This document shows, one piece after another, positions 26,371 through 36,494 of a DNA stretch of 64,000 bases. This DNA comes from G963555815 sp965249615 [NCBI: bacterium] (lineage in GTDB: Bacteria; UBA8248; JACPRG01). The notes under the pieces were generated by a model, which was given only the letters and a program-made list of their open reading frames with translations, did not search any database and had not been told where the DNA came from. The number at the start of each line of letters is the position of its first letter. The first letter of the stretch is position 1. Position numbers and translations under genes: made by a program. Location of the stretch: positions 186,001 through 250,000 of the forward strand of contig CBDFMI010000005.1 of the NCBI GenBank assembly GCA_965249615.1, read 5' to 3'.

Positions 26371-28296
26371 TTGAACCAATTCTATAGAAACTTGGCCCTC
26401 TGGCTCGTAATCGGGCTGATGATGGTGTTTGTCTTCCAGCTTTTCAGTGCCCGTCGGCCGCCCGAGACGGAGGTCATCTTTAGCCAGTTTGTCCAGGACG
26501 TGGAGGAGGGGCGCATCCTGGAGGTGACGATCCAGGGGAACAATATCCGCGGTCAATTCGCTGACGGTGGTGCCTTCAGGACTTTTGCTCCGGAAGACCC
26601 CGAGCTTATTTCGATCTTGCGAGCGAAGAGCGTCAGCATTCGGGCGGAGCCTCCTCAGCAGAACGCTTGGTATACGAACCTCCTCCTCTCGTGGTTCCCG
26701 ATGTTGATCCTCCTCGGCATCTGGGTCTTTTTCATGCGTCAGATGCAGGCCGGTGGGAGCAAGGCGCTCTCTTTTGGCAAGAGTAAGGCACGCCTTCTCT
26801 CAGACCAGAAGAAGAAGGCCACCTTCCAGGATGTGGCGGGCGTCGAGGAAGCGAAAGAAGAGCTTCAGGAGATCATCGAGTTTCTGAGGGAGCCCCAAAA
26901 GTTCCAGGAGCTTGGAGGAAAGATCCCGAAGGGGGTCCTCCTGGTCGGTCCCCCGGGGACGGGAAAGACCCTTTTGGCCCGGGCGATTGCCGGTGAGGCG
27001 GGTGTGCCTTTCTTCAGCATCAGCGGCTCGGACTTTGTGGAAATGTTCGTGGGCGTGGGTGCCTCCCGCGTCCGTGACCTCTTCGAACAGGGTAAGAAAC
27101 ACGCCCCTTGCATCATCTTCGTTGACGAGATCGATGCTGTCGGCCGACATCGCGGGGCGGGGCTCGGGGGCGGCCATGACGAAAGAGAGCAGACCCTGAA
27201 CCAGCTCCTTGTCGAGATGGACGGTTTTGAGTCGAACGAAGGGGTTATCCTCATTGCTGCCACCAATCGCCCCGACGTCCTGGACCCGGCCCTCATGCGT
27301 CCGGGGCGTTTCGACCGCCAAGTGGTGGTTCCCCTTCCGGACCTTCGGGGCCGGGAGGAGATCCTCAAGGTTCATAGTAGGAAGGTCCGCGTTGGAGAAT
27401 CGGTGAACCTCGGAGTGATCTCCCGGGGAACGCCGGGCTTCTCAGGGGCCGATCTTGCCAACCTCGTGAACGAGGCGGCCCTTTTCGCCGCTCGGATGGG
27501 GAAGAAGGCGGTCGGCATGTCCGACTTTGAGAACGCCAAGGACCGGGTCATGATGGGCGCCGAGCGCAAGAGCATGATAGTCAGCGACGACGACAAGCAG
27601 AAGATCGCTTTTCACGAGTCGGGGCATACGCTGGTGTCCAAGCTCATCCCTGGAACGGATCCGATCCACAAAGTGACCATCATCCCGCGGGGGCTGGCCC
27701 TTGGCCTGATGCAGCCCCTTCCGGAGGAGAAATACACCCACTCCAAGACGTATCTGCTGAGCCAGTTGGCCGTTTATATGGGCGGCCGAGCTGCTGAGGA
27801 GATCGTCTTCGGTGAGGGGGAGATGACCACTGGGGCGGCCAACGACATTGAGAAGGCCACGGACCTCGCGCGAAAGATGGTCTGTGAGTTCGGCATGAGC
27901 GATAGGTTGGGGCCTCTGGCCTTCGGGAAGAAGGACGAACATATCTTCCTCGGCCGCGAGTTCTCCCGCCACAAAGATTTTAGCGAGCGGACGGCCATCC
28001 AGATTGATGAAGAGATTACCCTGATGGTCTCAGAGAATTATGACCGGGCCAGGAAGCTCCTCGCTGAAAATCGGGACAAGCTTGACACCCTCGCCCACGC
28101 ACTTCTTGAAAAGGAGTCTTTGGACGGGGCAGATGTGGACACCCTCTTCGAAAAGGGCTTTTTGCCCGCGTCCAAGCCCGTCGTCGAGGAGACCCCGCCC
28201 GACACCCCGGCCCCCGATGCCCAGCAGGAGAAAACGGACGTCGTCCCACGCTCTCAGGTCTCCGGCCCTCCCCCTCCCAGGGAGCAGCCGGCTTAG
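26371..28296 (+). CDS. ftsH: ATP-dependent zinc metalloprotease FtsH
   Basis: 641 residues from a TTG at 26371 with GAGGAGAG upstream. Two membrane helices (residues about 6-24 and 107-125) flank a small periplasmic domain. The AAA+ domain has Walker A GPPGTGKT (193-200), Walker [10 protein letters not shown] and the SRH region [19 protein letters not shown]. The M41 protease domain carries the zinc motif HESGH (415-419) and a later conserved Asp region. It degrades unneeded membrane and regulatory proteins. Normal length and order. Confidence 0.97.
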   Translation: MNQFYRNLALWLVIGLMMVFVFQLFSARRPPETEVIFSQFVQDVEEGRILEVTIQGNNIRGQFADGGAFRTFAPEDPELISILRAKSVSIRAEPPQQNAWYTNLLLSWFPMLILLGIWVFFMRQMQAGGSKALSFGKSKARLLSDQKKKATFQDVAGVEEAKEELQEIIEFLREPQKFQELGGKIPKGVLLVGPPGTGKTLLARAIAGEAGVPFFSISGSDFVEMFVGVGASRVRDLFEQGKKHAPCIIFVDEIDAVGRHRGAGLGGGHDEREQTLNQLLVEMDGFESNEGVILIAATNRPDVLDPALMRPGRFDRQVVVPLPDLRGREEILKVHSRKVRVGESVNLGVISRGTPGFSGADLANLVNEAALFAARMGKKAVGMSDFENAKDRVMMGAERKSMIVSDDDKQKIAFHESGHTLVSKLIPGTDPIHKVTIIPRGLALGLMQPLPEEKYTHSKTYLLSQLAVYMGGRAAEEIVFGEGEMTTGAANDIEKATDLARKMVCEFGMSDRLGPLAFGKKDEHIFLGREFSRHKDFSERTAIQIDEEITLMVSENYDRARKLLAENRDKLDTLAHALLEKESLDGADVDTLFEKGFLPASKPVVEETPPDTPAPDAQQEKTDVVPRSQVSGPPPPREQPA

Positions 28297-28479
28297 AAGA
28301 CCGAGGAGCTCTGGGCGAAGGAGGCTCGGCGATGGGCCCGAGGCTGACGCTCAGGCTCCCTAGAAACTCATCCCCTCCAAAGCTGGTTACTGATTCCCTC
28401 CGCCTGTGGCGGATCTCTCGCTTCCCTTTTGGGCACTCCCGGCCCAAGCGGTTCGAGGGGGCCCCTTGAGGAAGACGTG

Positions 28480-29214
28480 ATGGTTGATCTTTGTGTGAAC
28501 GTGGACCATGTGGCCACTCTCCGTCAGGCCCGAAGGGGAGTCGAGCCCGACCCCATTGCGGTGGCCCTCCAAGCTGAGATGGCTGGGGCGGTGGGGATTA
28601 CGGTTCACTTGAGAGAGGACCGGCGCCACATCCAGGAGCGAGACCTTCGCCTCCTTCGAGAAGTGGTCCGGGGGAAGCTGAATTTGGAGATGGCCCCGGT
28701 GGAGGAAATGAAGGTTATTGCCATCGAGGTTCGACCGGATCAGGTGACCTTGGTCCCCGAGCGGCGGCAGGAACTGACGACTGAGGGGGGGGTTGATGCC
28801 CACCGTCTGAAGGGGTCTCTGGAGGGTTTTGTCCCGGCACTTCGGGACGCGGGTCTTCTGGTGAGCCTTTTCATTGACCCCGCCGAACCTCAGATCAAGG
28901 CGGCCAAGGAGCTGGGCGTTGACTCCGTTGAGATCAATACAGCCCGCTACTCCGAGGCCCGCAAGCCTGCCGACATCGACCGGGAGTTTGCGCAGCTCCA
29001 GAAGGCCGTTGAGGAAGGCAGGGCTGCTGGACTCGGCGTCCACGCCGGCCACGGACTCGATTACTTCAACACGGGCCGAGTGGCGGCGCTTTCCCGGATC
29101 TCGGAACTCAACATCGGTTATAGCATTGTTTCCCGCTCGCTCTTTGTGGGGGTGGAGCGGGCAGTCCGGGAGATGGTGGGAATACTCAGACAAACGGCTG
29201 CGGACGGAGGCTGA
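28480..29214 (+). CDS. pdxJ: Pyridoxine 5'-phosphate synthase
   Basis: 244 residues from the ATG at 28480 with GAGGAAG upstream. Signatures: LCVNVDHVATLRQARRG at the start, ITVHLREDRRHI, NLEMAP, TLVPERRQELTTEGG, IDP, EINTARYSE, HAGHGLDYFN and ELNIGYSIVSRSLFVG. PdxJ condenses 1-deoxyxylulose-5-phosphate with aminoacetone-phosphate to form pyridoxine phosphate, the last de novo step before vitamin B6 cofactors. nnr begins one base after its stop. Confidence 0.96.
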   Translation: MVDLCVNVDHVATLRQARRGVEPDPIAVALQAEMAGAVGITVHLREDRRHIQERDLRLLREVVRGKLNLEMAPVEEMKVIAIEVRPDQVTLVPERRQELTTEGGVDAHRLKGSLEGFVPALRDAGLLVSLFIDPAEPQIKAAKELGVDSVEINTARYSEARKPADIDREFAQLQKAVEEGRAAGLGVHAGHGLDYFNTGRVAALSRISELNIGYSIVSRSLFVGVERAVREMVGILRQTAADGG

Positions 29215-29215
29215 A

Positions 29216-30778
29216 ATGCTGACACCGGTTGCCACGGCGGCAGAGATGGCGGCCATCGACCAGCGGACCATCGAGGAGTTCGGCCTCCCGGGGGTGTGCC
29301 TCATGGAGAACGCCGGAACCCGAGTGGTCGAGGCCATGAAGGCCCGCTACGGTGACCTCCGAGGCCGCCCGATCCGGCTCCTGGCCGGGAAGGGGAATAA
29401 CGGCGGGGACGCCTTTGTGGCGGCTCGCCACTTGGCAAATCTGGGGGCCGACGTTGCCGTCTACCTGCTTTGTGCCTTCGACGACGCTCGAGGAGATGCC
29501 CGAATCCACCTGGAGGTCCTGCGGCGGATGGAGGTACCCCTTCACCCTGTCACGAATGAAGAGGAGGTCCGAAAGGCCTTCCAAAAACACGAGGAGGCCA
29601 TTTGGGTAGATGGGGTCTTTGGAACCGGCCTCGACTCGGAGCCTCGCGGCCACATTGCAGAGGCCCTCTTCGTCCTTGGGTCAAAGACGGTCCCCATCGT
29701 CGCCATCGACATCCCCTCGGGAGTCCACGCTGATACGGGAAGAGCCTTTCGGGGGGCACTGAGGGCCGACCTGACGGTGACCTTCGGCCTGCCCAAGCGG
29801 GGCCAACTCCTCTACCCCGGGGCGGAGCATGTGGGGGAGTTCGTCGTCGCCGACATCGGGATTCCCGCGGAGGCGGTCAAGGCCCAGGGGATCACCACCT
29901 ATCTCCTCGACGCCCCTGACGTGAGGGCCCTCTTTCCGCCGGTTTCACCGAACGCCCATAAGGGGACCTTTGGTCACGTCTTGGTCGTCGCCGGGTCTGT
30001 AGGAAAAATGGGGGCGGCCCATCTTGCGACCTCGGCGGTCCTTCGCATGGGAGGGGGACTTGTGACCCTGGCCCACCCAAAAGATGCTGAAGCCCTGAGT
30101 TCGGCACCTGCCGAGGCGATGACGCTTCCCCTTCCCGCGACGACTGATGGGACCATCGCCAAGGAGGGGGTGGGGCGTGTTTTGGAGATGGCCGAGCGGG
30201 TGGATGCCGTTGTCCTCGGCCCCGGCCTGACTACCCAGGATGAAACCGTCTCTTTTGTGAAGGAGTTGGTGACAAGATGCTCACGGCCGATGGTGGTGGA
30301 CGCTGACGGCCTGAACGGCCTCGCCCAGGGTTTTGAGGGATGGAGTTCCCTTCCCGCTCCCCGCTGTCTCACCCCCCACCCGGGGGAGATGGGGCGTCTT
30401 GTGGGGGTGGAGACGGGGGAAGTCCAGGCCGACCGGGTGGAGACCTGCCGGGCTTTTTCGCGCTCCCGGGGGGTTTTTATGGTCCTCAAAGGGGCAAGGA
30501 CCCTGATCGCCACCCCTCAGGGAGAGGTCTTTTTCAATCCCACGGGGAACCCGGGCCTGGCCACAGGGGGGAGCGGCGATGTCCTGGCCGGTGCCATCGG
30601 GGCCCTCTTGGGTCAGGGGCTTTCGCCCAAAGAGGCCCTCATCGTCGGGGTCTACACGCATGGGCTTGCAGGAGACCTGGGGGCCAAGGAGGTGGGCGTG
30701 CGGGGTCTTTTGGCCTCGGATGTCTTGGACCGACTGCCGACTGCTCGACAGGCCCTCCTCGAGTCCTCAAAGGGATAG
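29216..30778 (+). CDS. nnr: Bifunctional NAD(P)H-hydrate epimerase / ADP-dependent dehydratase
   Basis: 520 residues from the ATG at 29216; the long upstream extension in this frame is a shadow of pdxJ. The N-terminal half is YjeF_N epimerase (ENAGTRVVEAM, GKGNNGGDAFVAARHL, AIDIPSGVHADTG). The C-terminal half is the carbohydrate-kinase-like dehydratase (HKGTFGHVLVVAGS, LGPGL, LTPHPGEMGRL, NPTGNPGLATGGSGDVLAG). It repairs damaged NADHX and NADPHX in the cytoplasm. Both active domains appear intact. Confidence 0.95.
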   Translation: MLTPVATAAEMAAIDQRTIEEFGLPGVCLMENAGTRVVEAMKARYGDLRGRPIRLLAGKGNNGGDAFVAARHLANLGADVAVYLLCAFDDARGDARIHLEVLRRMEVPLHPVTNEEEVRKAFQKHEEAIWVDGVFGTGLDSEPRGHIAEALFVLGSKTVPIVAIDIPSGVHADTGRAFRGALRADLTVTFGLPKRGQLLYPGAEHVGEFVVADIGIPAEAVKAQGITTYLLDAPDVRALFPPVSPNAHKGTFGHVLVVAGSVGKMGAAHLATSAVLRMGGGLVTLAHPKDAEALSSAPAEAMTLPLPATTDGTIAKEGVGRVLEMAERVDAVVLGPGLTTQDETVSFVKELVTRCSRPMVVDADGLNGLAQGFEGWSSLPAPRCLTPHPGEMGRLVGVETGEVQADRVETCRAFSRSRGVFMVLKGARTLIATPQGEVFFNPTGNPGLATGGSGDVLAGAIGALLGQGLSPKEALIVGVYTHGLAGDLGAKEVGVRGLLASDVLDRLPTARQALLESSKG

Positions 30779-30786
30779 GGGCTGGC

Positions 30787-31284
30787 TTGCGCTGGAAGCT
30801 GAAATCCCGGGGTCCTCAAATGACCCGTCGGCTCGGAGTTCTTCTTGGGGAGAATCTCTTTGGCGGGGCGGCCATCTGCCTCTCGGGGGATCTGGGGGCG
30901 GGGAAGACGCTCCTGACCCTCGGAATCATGGAAGGCCTTCGCGGAGACATCTCTGGGGTTCGAAGTCCCTCATTTACACTCATTAATCACTACCCTGCTC
31001 CTATTGAGGTCTTCCACGTGGATCTCTATCGGCTCTCGGACCGGGAGGAGGTGGGGGGACTGGGTCTCGAGGAGCTCTTCGAGGCGTCGGGTGTCGTGGT
31101 CGTCGAATGGGCTGAGAAGCTAGGGGAGATGGCCCCGGCGGAAAGTTTGAAGGTCCAGCTTCAGGTCACGGGTCCCCTGGAGCGAGAGATATCCTGGGAG
31201 ACTCGCGGTGAAGCGTACGAGGCTCTCCTGACCCGAGTTCGAGGGGCATGGATCCCTTCCCGGGCCCATGAGAAGGGGCGGTAA
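30787..31284 (+). CDS. tsaE: tRNA threonylcarbamoyladenosine biosynthesis ATPase
   Basis: 165 residues from a TTG at 30787, or 154 from ATG 30820; homology begins before the ATG. Walker A is SGDLGAGKTLL. SPSFTLINHY, HVDLYRL and EWAEKLGE follow, the TsaE pattern. TsaE assists TsaB and TsaD in making t6A37 on ANN-decoding tRNAs. It sits directly behind nnr, as in many bacteria. Confidence 0.92.
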   Translation: MRWKLKSRGPQMTRRLGVLLGENLFGGAAICLSGDLGAGKTLLTLGIMEGLRGDISGVRSPSFTLINHYPAPIEVFHVDLYRLSDREEVGGLGLEELFEASGVVVVEWAEKLGEMAPAESLKVQLQVTGPLEREISWETRGEAYEALLTRVRGAWIPSRAHEKGR

Positions 31285-31297
31285 GGCATCTTTTCAC

Positions 31298-31326
31298 TTT
31301 ACAGTTATCAAAATCTGTGCCATATT
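31298..31326 (+). promoter_or_regulatory. Candidate promoter of the lpt-rpoN-PTS operon
   Basis: TTTACA at 31298-31303, 17 bases, then CATATT at 31321-31326. It is 28 bases before the lptC start, and a GGAGGGGG site follows. It lies just after tsaE and would open a long run of closely spaced genes. Confidence 0.5.
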
Positions 31327-31353
31327 TGTCCCCGTCTATAAGGAGGGGGACGT

Positions 31354-31920
31354 ATGGCCTTTTGGAAAAATTTTCGACTATGGCTTCTCCTGCTCATAGT
31401 CTTCACGTCCGCCGCAGTCGGTTTTTTCGTGGCCACCAATTGGCAGGAGAAGACCCTACCCAAACGCTTTCATCTCTCCGGGACAGATGCAGACCTTCGT
31501 CTCCAGGATGTCTTCCTCCTGGAGGACAAGAAGGGGTTGAAGGCCTGGGAGCTCAAGGCCAAGTGGGCCAAGATGTATAGGGAGGCTGGAAAGACCTTCT
31601 TTGAGGACATACACGTGGTTGTCTTCGTCGAGGACCGCGAGCCCGTTCATATCACGGCCCTGCGGGCGGAGATGGACAATGAAAGTCGAGACCTCACGAT
31701 AGAGGGCAATGTGGAGGTGGTCTCAGAAGAGGGCTACTCCCTCAGAACTGAACGGCTCAGGTGGTTTTCCGACAAGCGGGAAATAGTGACCGAGGCCCCT
31801 GTGATGGCTGCGGGCAAAGATATCCAGATCTCGGGTAGGGGGCTGAGGGCCCACATCGACAACCAATTGCTCTGGCTGGACAACCGTGTTACGGCCCAGC
31901 TGATCCCGAGAAGCAGGTAG
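31354..31920 (+). CDS. lptC: LPS export ABC transporter periplasmic protein LptC
   Basis: 188 residues with one N-terminal membrane helix (LWLLLLIVFTSAAVGFFVA) and a periplasmic OstA-like beta-jellyroll. The pattern LRLQDVFLLEDK then LEGNVEVVSEEGYSLRTERLRW is typical. LptC receives lipopolysaccharide from LptBFG and hands it to LptA. lptA and lptB follow directly, which fixes the assignment. lptF and lptG are not in the window. Confidence 0.93.
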   Translation: MAFWKNFRLWLLLLIVFTSAAVGFFVATNWQEKTLPKRFHLSGTDADLRLQDVFLLEDKKGLKAWELKAKWAKMYREAGKTFFEDIHVVVFVEDREPVHITALRAEMDNESRDLTIEGNVEVVSEEGYSLRTERLRWFSDKREIVTEAPVMAAGKDIQISGRGLRAHIDNQLLWLDNRVTAQLIPRSR

Positions 31921-31935
31921 GTACCCCCGTAGAGC

Positions 31936-32622
31936 GTGGAGGAAAAAACCGTGGGGCTGAACCGTTGGCCAAAGACCTGGGCGTTTGTGGCCGGGGTGAC
32001 GATGGCTTGGACCCTGGGAGGGCTGATGACCCTGGCAGGGGCCCAGTCGTTGAGAGAGGGCTCGTTGAGGGAGGGCATTGAGGGCCCCATTCCCATTTAT
32101 ATCGTCTCAGACCGCATGGAGGCCGATAACAAGAACCAGTGGGTCTACTTCATTGGCAATGTGACGGCCACCCGGGGGGCAATGACGCTCCACAGTGACC
32201 GGCTGGAGATTTATCGAAATGAGGAAAAGGACCAGATCGACCGAATCGAGGCCATCGGTCACGTGGACATCAACCACCAAGGCAAGTTCGCCACCGGCGA
32301 AAAGGCGATTTTTCATGAGGCCGATCAGAGTTTGGTTCTGACGGGAAACCCGAAGGCCTGGGAAGACAGTAATATCATCACCGGCGAAAAGATGATCTTC
32401 TATTTAGATAGCGACCGGGTCGTGGTAGAGGGCAACGAGAGCAAGCGGGTAGACGTGGTTCTCTACCCTGATGGGGAGGACAACCGATATATCCGAACTA
32501 GTCCCGCCCGTCGCGAAACCCCCAGCCCAGAAGAAAACGGAGTCGGAGGAGTCGAAGACGATGGCACCTCCGAACTCCCGGCTGGCGGTCCAGGGGCTGG
32601 TGAAGTCTTATCGACGCCGTAG
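31936..32622 (+). CDS. lptA: LPS transport periplasmic protein LptA
   Basis: 228 residues from a GTG at 31936. A signal sequence ends near LAGAQS and is followed by a short SLREG tandem. The OstA domain shows [31 protein letters not shown] and [16 protein letters not shown], the repeated beta strands of the periplasmic bridge. The C-terminal 45 residues are low-complexity and overlap the lptB start by about 60 bases. Confidence 0.92.
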   Translation: MEEKTVGLNRWPKTWAFVAGVTMAWTLGGLMTLAGAQSLREGSLREGIEGPIPIYIVSDRMEADNKNQWVYFIGNVTATRGAMTLHSDRLEIYRNEEKDQIDRIEAIGHVDINHQGKFATGEKAIFHEADQSLVLTGNPKAWEDSNIITGEKMIFYLDSDRVVVEGNESKRVDVVLYPDGEDNRYIRTSPARRETPSPEENGVGGVEDDGTSELPAGGPGAGEVLSTP

Positions 32623-33298
32623 GGTTGTTGATGAGGTTAGCCTGGACGTTCGCCCGGGGGAGATCGTGGGCCTCCTGGGGCCAAATGGCGCGGGTAAGAC
32701 CACCACCTTCTACATGATCGTAGGGCTCATCCGGCCCGACGATGGACAGGTGATGCTGAACGGGGCAGACGTTACCCATCTGCCCATGTACAAACGGGCG
32801 AGGCTCGGAGTCGGGTATCTTCCGCAAGAGCCCTCGGTCTTCAGAAAGCTCACCGTCGAAGAGAACATCCTGGCCATCCTGGAGACAAACGGGGGTTACG
32901 GGCGCGAGGCCAGGAAAAAGCGGGCCCGAGCTCTCATGGAAGAGCTCAATATCTACCACATCCGCCGCTCCAAGGGCTTTTCCCTCTCAGGGGGAGAGCG
33001 GCGTCGGGTGGAGATCTCAAGGGCCCTGGCCACCTCGCCCTCCTTCATCCTTCTGGACGAGCCCTTCGCCGGGATCGACCCCATCGTCGTCATTGACATC
33101 CAGAACATGGTGACCCAGTTGCGAGATCGCGGGATCGGGGTCCTCGTGACGGACCACAATGTCCGGGAGACCCTGCGGATCGTGGATAGGGCCTACATTA
33201 TCAACGAGGGCGAGATCCTGGAGAGCGGGAAACCGGAGGCTATTGCCCAGAGCAAACGGGCCCGTCAGCTCTATCTGGGGGAACGTTTTTCCCTGTAA
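32561..33298 (+). CDS. lptB: LPS export ABC transporter ATP-binding protein LptB
   Basis: 245 residues from the ATG at 32561, nested in the end of lptA. Walker A is [13 protein letters not shown]. The signature is [12 protein letters not shown], Walker [14 protein letters not shown], the H loop [10 protein letters not shown]. The ENILAILE and [13 protein letters not shown] stretches are hallmark LptB sequence. It powers lipopolysaccharide extraction from the inner membrane. Confidence 0.96.
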   Translation: MAPPNSRLAVQGLVKSYRRRRVVDEVSLDVRPGEIVGLLGPNGAGKTTTFYMIVGLIRPDDGQVMLNGADVTHLPMYKRARLGVGYLPQEPSVFRKLTVEENILAILETNGGYGREARKKRARALMEELNIYHIRRSKGFSLSGGERRRVEISRALATSPSFILLDEPFAGIDPIVVIDIQNMVTQLRDRGIGVLVTDHNVRETLRIVDRAYIINEGEILESGKPEAIAQSKRARQLYLGERFSL

Positions 33299-33310
33299 GG
33301 GAGCCTCTTC

Positions 33311-34716
33311 TTGAGCCTGGAGTTACAACAAAAGCAAAGGCAAACGCAGAAGCTGGTCATGACGGTCATGCTTCAGCAGGCCATCCAGCTCCTGCCCCTC
33401 TCCCGCCTTGAGCTCCAACAGCGGGTCCAGCAGGAGATGGTGGAGAACCCCCTCCTTGAAGAGGTCCTAGGCGGCGAGGGTGGAGTTGAAGGTCAGGAAG
33501 AAGAGGTGCAGACCCCAGAGGTGCCCGAAGGAGAGATCCTAGACCCCGACCTCGCCTTGGCGGCCTCCTTCGGTGACACCCTTGATCTCGGCTATTACGA
33601 AGAGGACCTCCCGGCGCGCCCCTCTCCGGAGGCTACACTCAGTCACGAGACTTCCCTCTCGGACCACCTCCATTGGCAGCTCTCCCTCTCGACGGCCAAA
33701 AGAGAGGAGAGGATTTTGGGGGCCCTCATCATCGGGAATATTTCCGAGGAGGGTTATTTCCAGGGGGACCTTGAGGAGATCGCCAGAGAGGGCGAGACGA
33801 CCACAGAACGGGCGGCCGAGGTTCTAAAGCTCATCCGGTCCTTCGACCCGCCGGGGGTGGGGGCCTGCTCCCTTCCGGAGTGCCTTCGCCTGCAGCTGGA
33901 GTCTCTGGGGGGCCTGAGCCCGCTCCTGGACGCACTCTTGAGCGACCACCTGGACCGATTGGAGGACCGGAACCTTCCGAAGATCGCCCGCTCTCTTGGA
34001 GTCGAAGTTTCTGAAGTGTCGGCGGCTGCACGACTTATCCGGGGACTGGACCCCTATCCGGGTCTTCGATACCAGCAGTCCCGCACCGAGTGCGTCTATC
34101 CCGATGTCTACGTGATCAAGATGGGCGATGAATATCAGGTCTACCTTAATGACGACGGCCTCCCGAAGCTTCGGATCAACGGCTATTATCGAAAGATCAT
34201 CCAGCAGGGGGCAAACGCCGACGACCAAGCCTATCTGGGCGAGCGGTTCAAGTCGGCCCTTTGGCTCATCAGAAGTATTGAACAGCGCCGCCAGACGCTC
34301 CTAAAAGTCTCCCGCAGCATTGTCCACCACCAACGTGATTTCTTCGATCGGGGTCTCGAAGCCCTTCATCCCCTCGTGTTGAAGCAGGTGGCGGACGACA
34401 TCGAGATGCATGAGTCCACTGTCAGCCGTGTTACCACCCACAAGTACATACACACCCCGCAGGGGGTCCTTGAACTAAAATTCTTTTTCAATGGGGCGAT
34501 TGGATTGCTCGACGGCGAAAGCATGTCTTCTACATCGGTCAAGGAACAAGTACGCCGTCTTGTGGGGAAGAAGACCCTCTAAAACCCCTTACGGACGAGC
34601 GTATCGGGGAGGCCCTCAGGGCCAGAAACATCATCATCGCCCGAAGAACGGTGACGAAGTATCGAAAGGAACTGAAACTCCCCCCGGCTGGAAAGCGGAA
34701 GAAGATTTGCACCTAA
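33311..34716 (+). pseudogene. rpoN: RNA polymerase sigma-54 factor, frameshifted before the RpoN box
   Basis: The frame starts MSLELQQKQRQTQKLVMTVM (activator-interacting region I), then a core-binding domain and the DNA-binding domain (HESTVSRVTTHKYIHTPQGV). The literal frame stops at 34582 after QVRRLVGKKTL. In another frame the expected ending continues: EDPLKPLTDERIGEALRARN, then the RpoN box ARRTVTKYRKE and a stop at 34714-34716. One extra G in the GGGG run at 34564-34567 joins them. As written, the protein loses the RpoN box that reads the -24 element, so it would be largely non-functional. The gene lies between lptB and hprK as in many bacteria; hpf is missing here. Confidence 0.92.
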
Positions 34717-34811
34717 AGGCCCTTTAGGAGACGGCGATGTCCTCGTGTCACTCCGAGGACGGCCGCACACTCTTTGATCAGGGGTTCCTTGGGGTCACTT
34801 AGGGGATAGAG

Positions 34812-35777
34812 ATGGGTTTGCTGACGGTTCAAGAGCTCCTGGAGGCCCAGGGAAAGACCCTTGAGCTGGAAGTTCTTGCGGGGGCCAAGGGGCTTCAGAA
34901 TCCCATCGGGCATCCGCGGATCCAGAAGTACAGCCTGGCCTTTGCGGGCTACTTTCGGTTTTTCCATCCCGACCGGGTCCAGATTATGGGCGAGACGGAG
35001 GTGTCTTACCTTCAAACCCTTCCGCCCCCCCGCCAGACAGAGGTCATCGAGGCTCTTTTCGCCCATCCCATCTGCTGCGTGATCGTGACGAAGGGTTTAG
35101 AAGTCCCGCCCAGCCTGTTGGCGGCCGCCGACCGGAGTCATGCCCCGGTTCTTCGTTCCGCGCGCAAGAGCTCCGTAGTGATGACACAGCTTTCGGCCTA
35201 TGTGGAGGATTGCTTGGCGCCCAAGACGACGGTCCACGGGGTTCTGATGGATGTTTATGGCGTCGGGGTCCTTATCTTGGGTAAGAGCGGGATCGGCAAG
35301 AGCGAGAGCGCTCTCCACCTGATCCAGCGCGGGCACCGCCTGATTGCCGACGATGTCGTGGAGGTGCGTCAGAAGGAGAACATCCTGGTGGGAAGCGGTT
35401 TGGAGCTCCTTCGCCACCACATCGAGATCCGAGGCATGGGGATCGTGAACATCCGCGACCTCTTTGGGGTTGCGGCCATCCGTGACCACAAGAAGATTGA
35501 GCTCGTGGTCCACTTGCAGGAGTGGGATCCCAAGCAGGATTATGACCGCCTAGGCCTGGACGAAGAGACCCACACACTTCTTGGTCTGAACATTCCGCTG
35601 GTTCGGGCCCCGGTGAGGCCCGGGCGGAATATCTCCACCATCATCGAAGTGTCCGCTCGAAATCAGCTCCTTCGGGTCATGGGCTATCACTCCGCCGAGG
35701 TTTTTAACGAGAAGCTCCTCCAACAGCTTACCTCGATCCCCACCGCCTCGAAACCCTTCGAGTGCAATGAAGAGTGA
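34812..35777 (+). CDS. hprK: HPr kinase/phosphorylase
   Basis: 321 residues. Walker A is GKSGIGKSESA. The HprK signature LEIRGMG-type segment (HIEIRGMGIVNIRDLFGV) and the C-terminal RPGRNISTIIEVSARN are present. It phosphorylates and dephosphorylates Ser46 of HPr. EIIA, HPr and EI genes follow with overlaps. In Gram-negative bacteria of this layout the chain is thought to be regulatory rather than sugar-transporting. Confidence 0.95.
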   Translation: MGLLTVQELLEAQGKTLELEVLAGAKGLQNPIGHPRIQKYSLAFAGYFRFFHPDRVQIMGETEVSYLQTLPPPRQTEVIEALFAHPICCVIVTKGLEVPPSLLAAADRSHAPVLRSARKSSVVMTQLSAYVEDCLAPKTTVHGVLMDVYGVGVLILGKSGIGKSESALHLIQRGHRLIADDVVEVRQKENILVGSGLELLRHHIEIRGMGIVNIRDLFGVAAIRDHKKIELVVHLQEWDPKQDYDRLGLDEETHTLLGLNIPLVRAPVRPGRNISTIIEVSARNQLLRVMGYHSAEVFNEKLLQQLTSIPTASKPFECNEE

Positions 35778-36219
35778 GGGGCCCGAAGAGGGGGCCCGGC
35801 CAGCACCCCTGGGAGTCGTCCTCGTGACACACGGGCGACTGGGGGTGGAACTTAAGGAAATTGCGGAGGTCATCGTGGGGCCGCTTTCGGGTGTGAAGGC
35901 CGTTAGCATTGACGTGGACGTGGACCGGGCCCGGACCGCCATCGGAGAGGCCATCAATGAGGTGGACCAGGGTCCTGGGGTCCTCCTCCTCATCGACATG
36001 TTCGGGGGCACTCCCTCTAACCTCAGCCTCTCCTTCCTTGATCAGAAGAGGGTGGAGGTCGTCACAGGCGTCAATCTCCCCATGCTTCTCAAGCTCCCAT
36101 TCATCTTGGACAAGATGGACCTGAAAGAGGCGGCGGCCTTCATCCGGGACTACGGGAGAAAGAATATCACCGTGGCCGGCGCGCTCTTGACTCCCTCTGA
36201 GGCGGGGCCGGAGACTTGA
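35767..36219 (+). CDS. PTS EIIA component, mannose (EIIA-Man) family
   Basis: 150 residues. The active histidine is in VVLVTHGRLGVEL, and the LLIDMFGGTPSNLS loop is typical of EIIA-Man. It overlaps the end of hprK by 11 bases and the HPr start by four. There is no EIIB, EIIC or EIID domain in the window, so its phosphate probably goes to a regulatory target. Normal length for a stand-alone EIIA. Confidence 0.92.
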   Translation: MKSEGPEEGARPAPLGVVLVTHGRLGVELKEIAEVIVGPLSGVKAVSIDVDVDRARTAIGEAINEVDQGPGVLLLIDMFGGTPSNLSLSFLDQKRVEVVTGVNLPMLLKLPFILDKMDLKEAAAFIRDYGRKNITVAGALLTPSEAGPET

Positions 36220-36494
36220 GCCTACGGGTGGAGGCGGAGGTCACCATTCAGAACCGGTTAGGGCTCCACGCCCGGTCGGCGGCGGCGCTCGTGAAAATAA
36301 CCAATCGGTACACCAGTGAGGTGTCGATCGCAAAAGATGGCCTGGTCGTGAACGGCAAGAGTATTATGGGAGTGATGATGCTGGGGGCGGCGAAGGGGAC
36401 CTGCCTGACTTTGCAGGCCGAGGGACCTGACGCCGAGGCCCTTATCGCTGAGATGGTCCACCTCATTAACCAGAAGTTTTACGAGGACTCATGA
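36216..36494 (+). CDS. ptsH: Phosphocarrier protein HPr
   Basis: 92 residues from a TTG at 36216. The EI-phosphorylated histidine is in NRLGLHARSAAALV and the HprK-target serine in NGKSIMGVMML. Both regulatory sites are therefore retained, consistent with the HprK gene nearby. It passes phosphate from EI to EIIA. TTGA and ATGA overlaps link it to the genes before and after. Confidence 0.96.
   Translation: MSLRVEAEVTIQNRLGLHARSAAALVKITNRYTSEVSIAKDGLVVNGKSIMGVMMLGAAKGTCLTLQAEGPDAEALIAEMVHLINQKFYEDS

Noticed and set aside
34738-34803. Very short ATG frame between rpoN and hprK, where hpf is often found
   Set aside because: Only about 21 codons and no similarity to the hibernation factor; chance frame.
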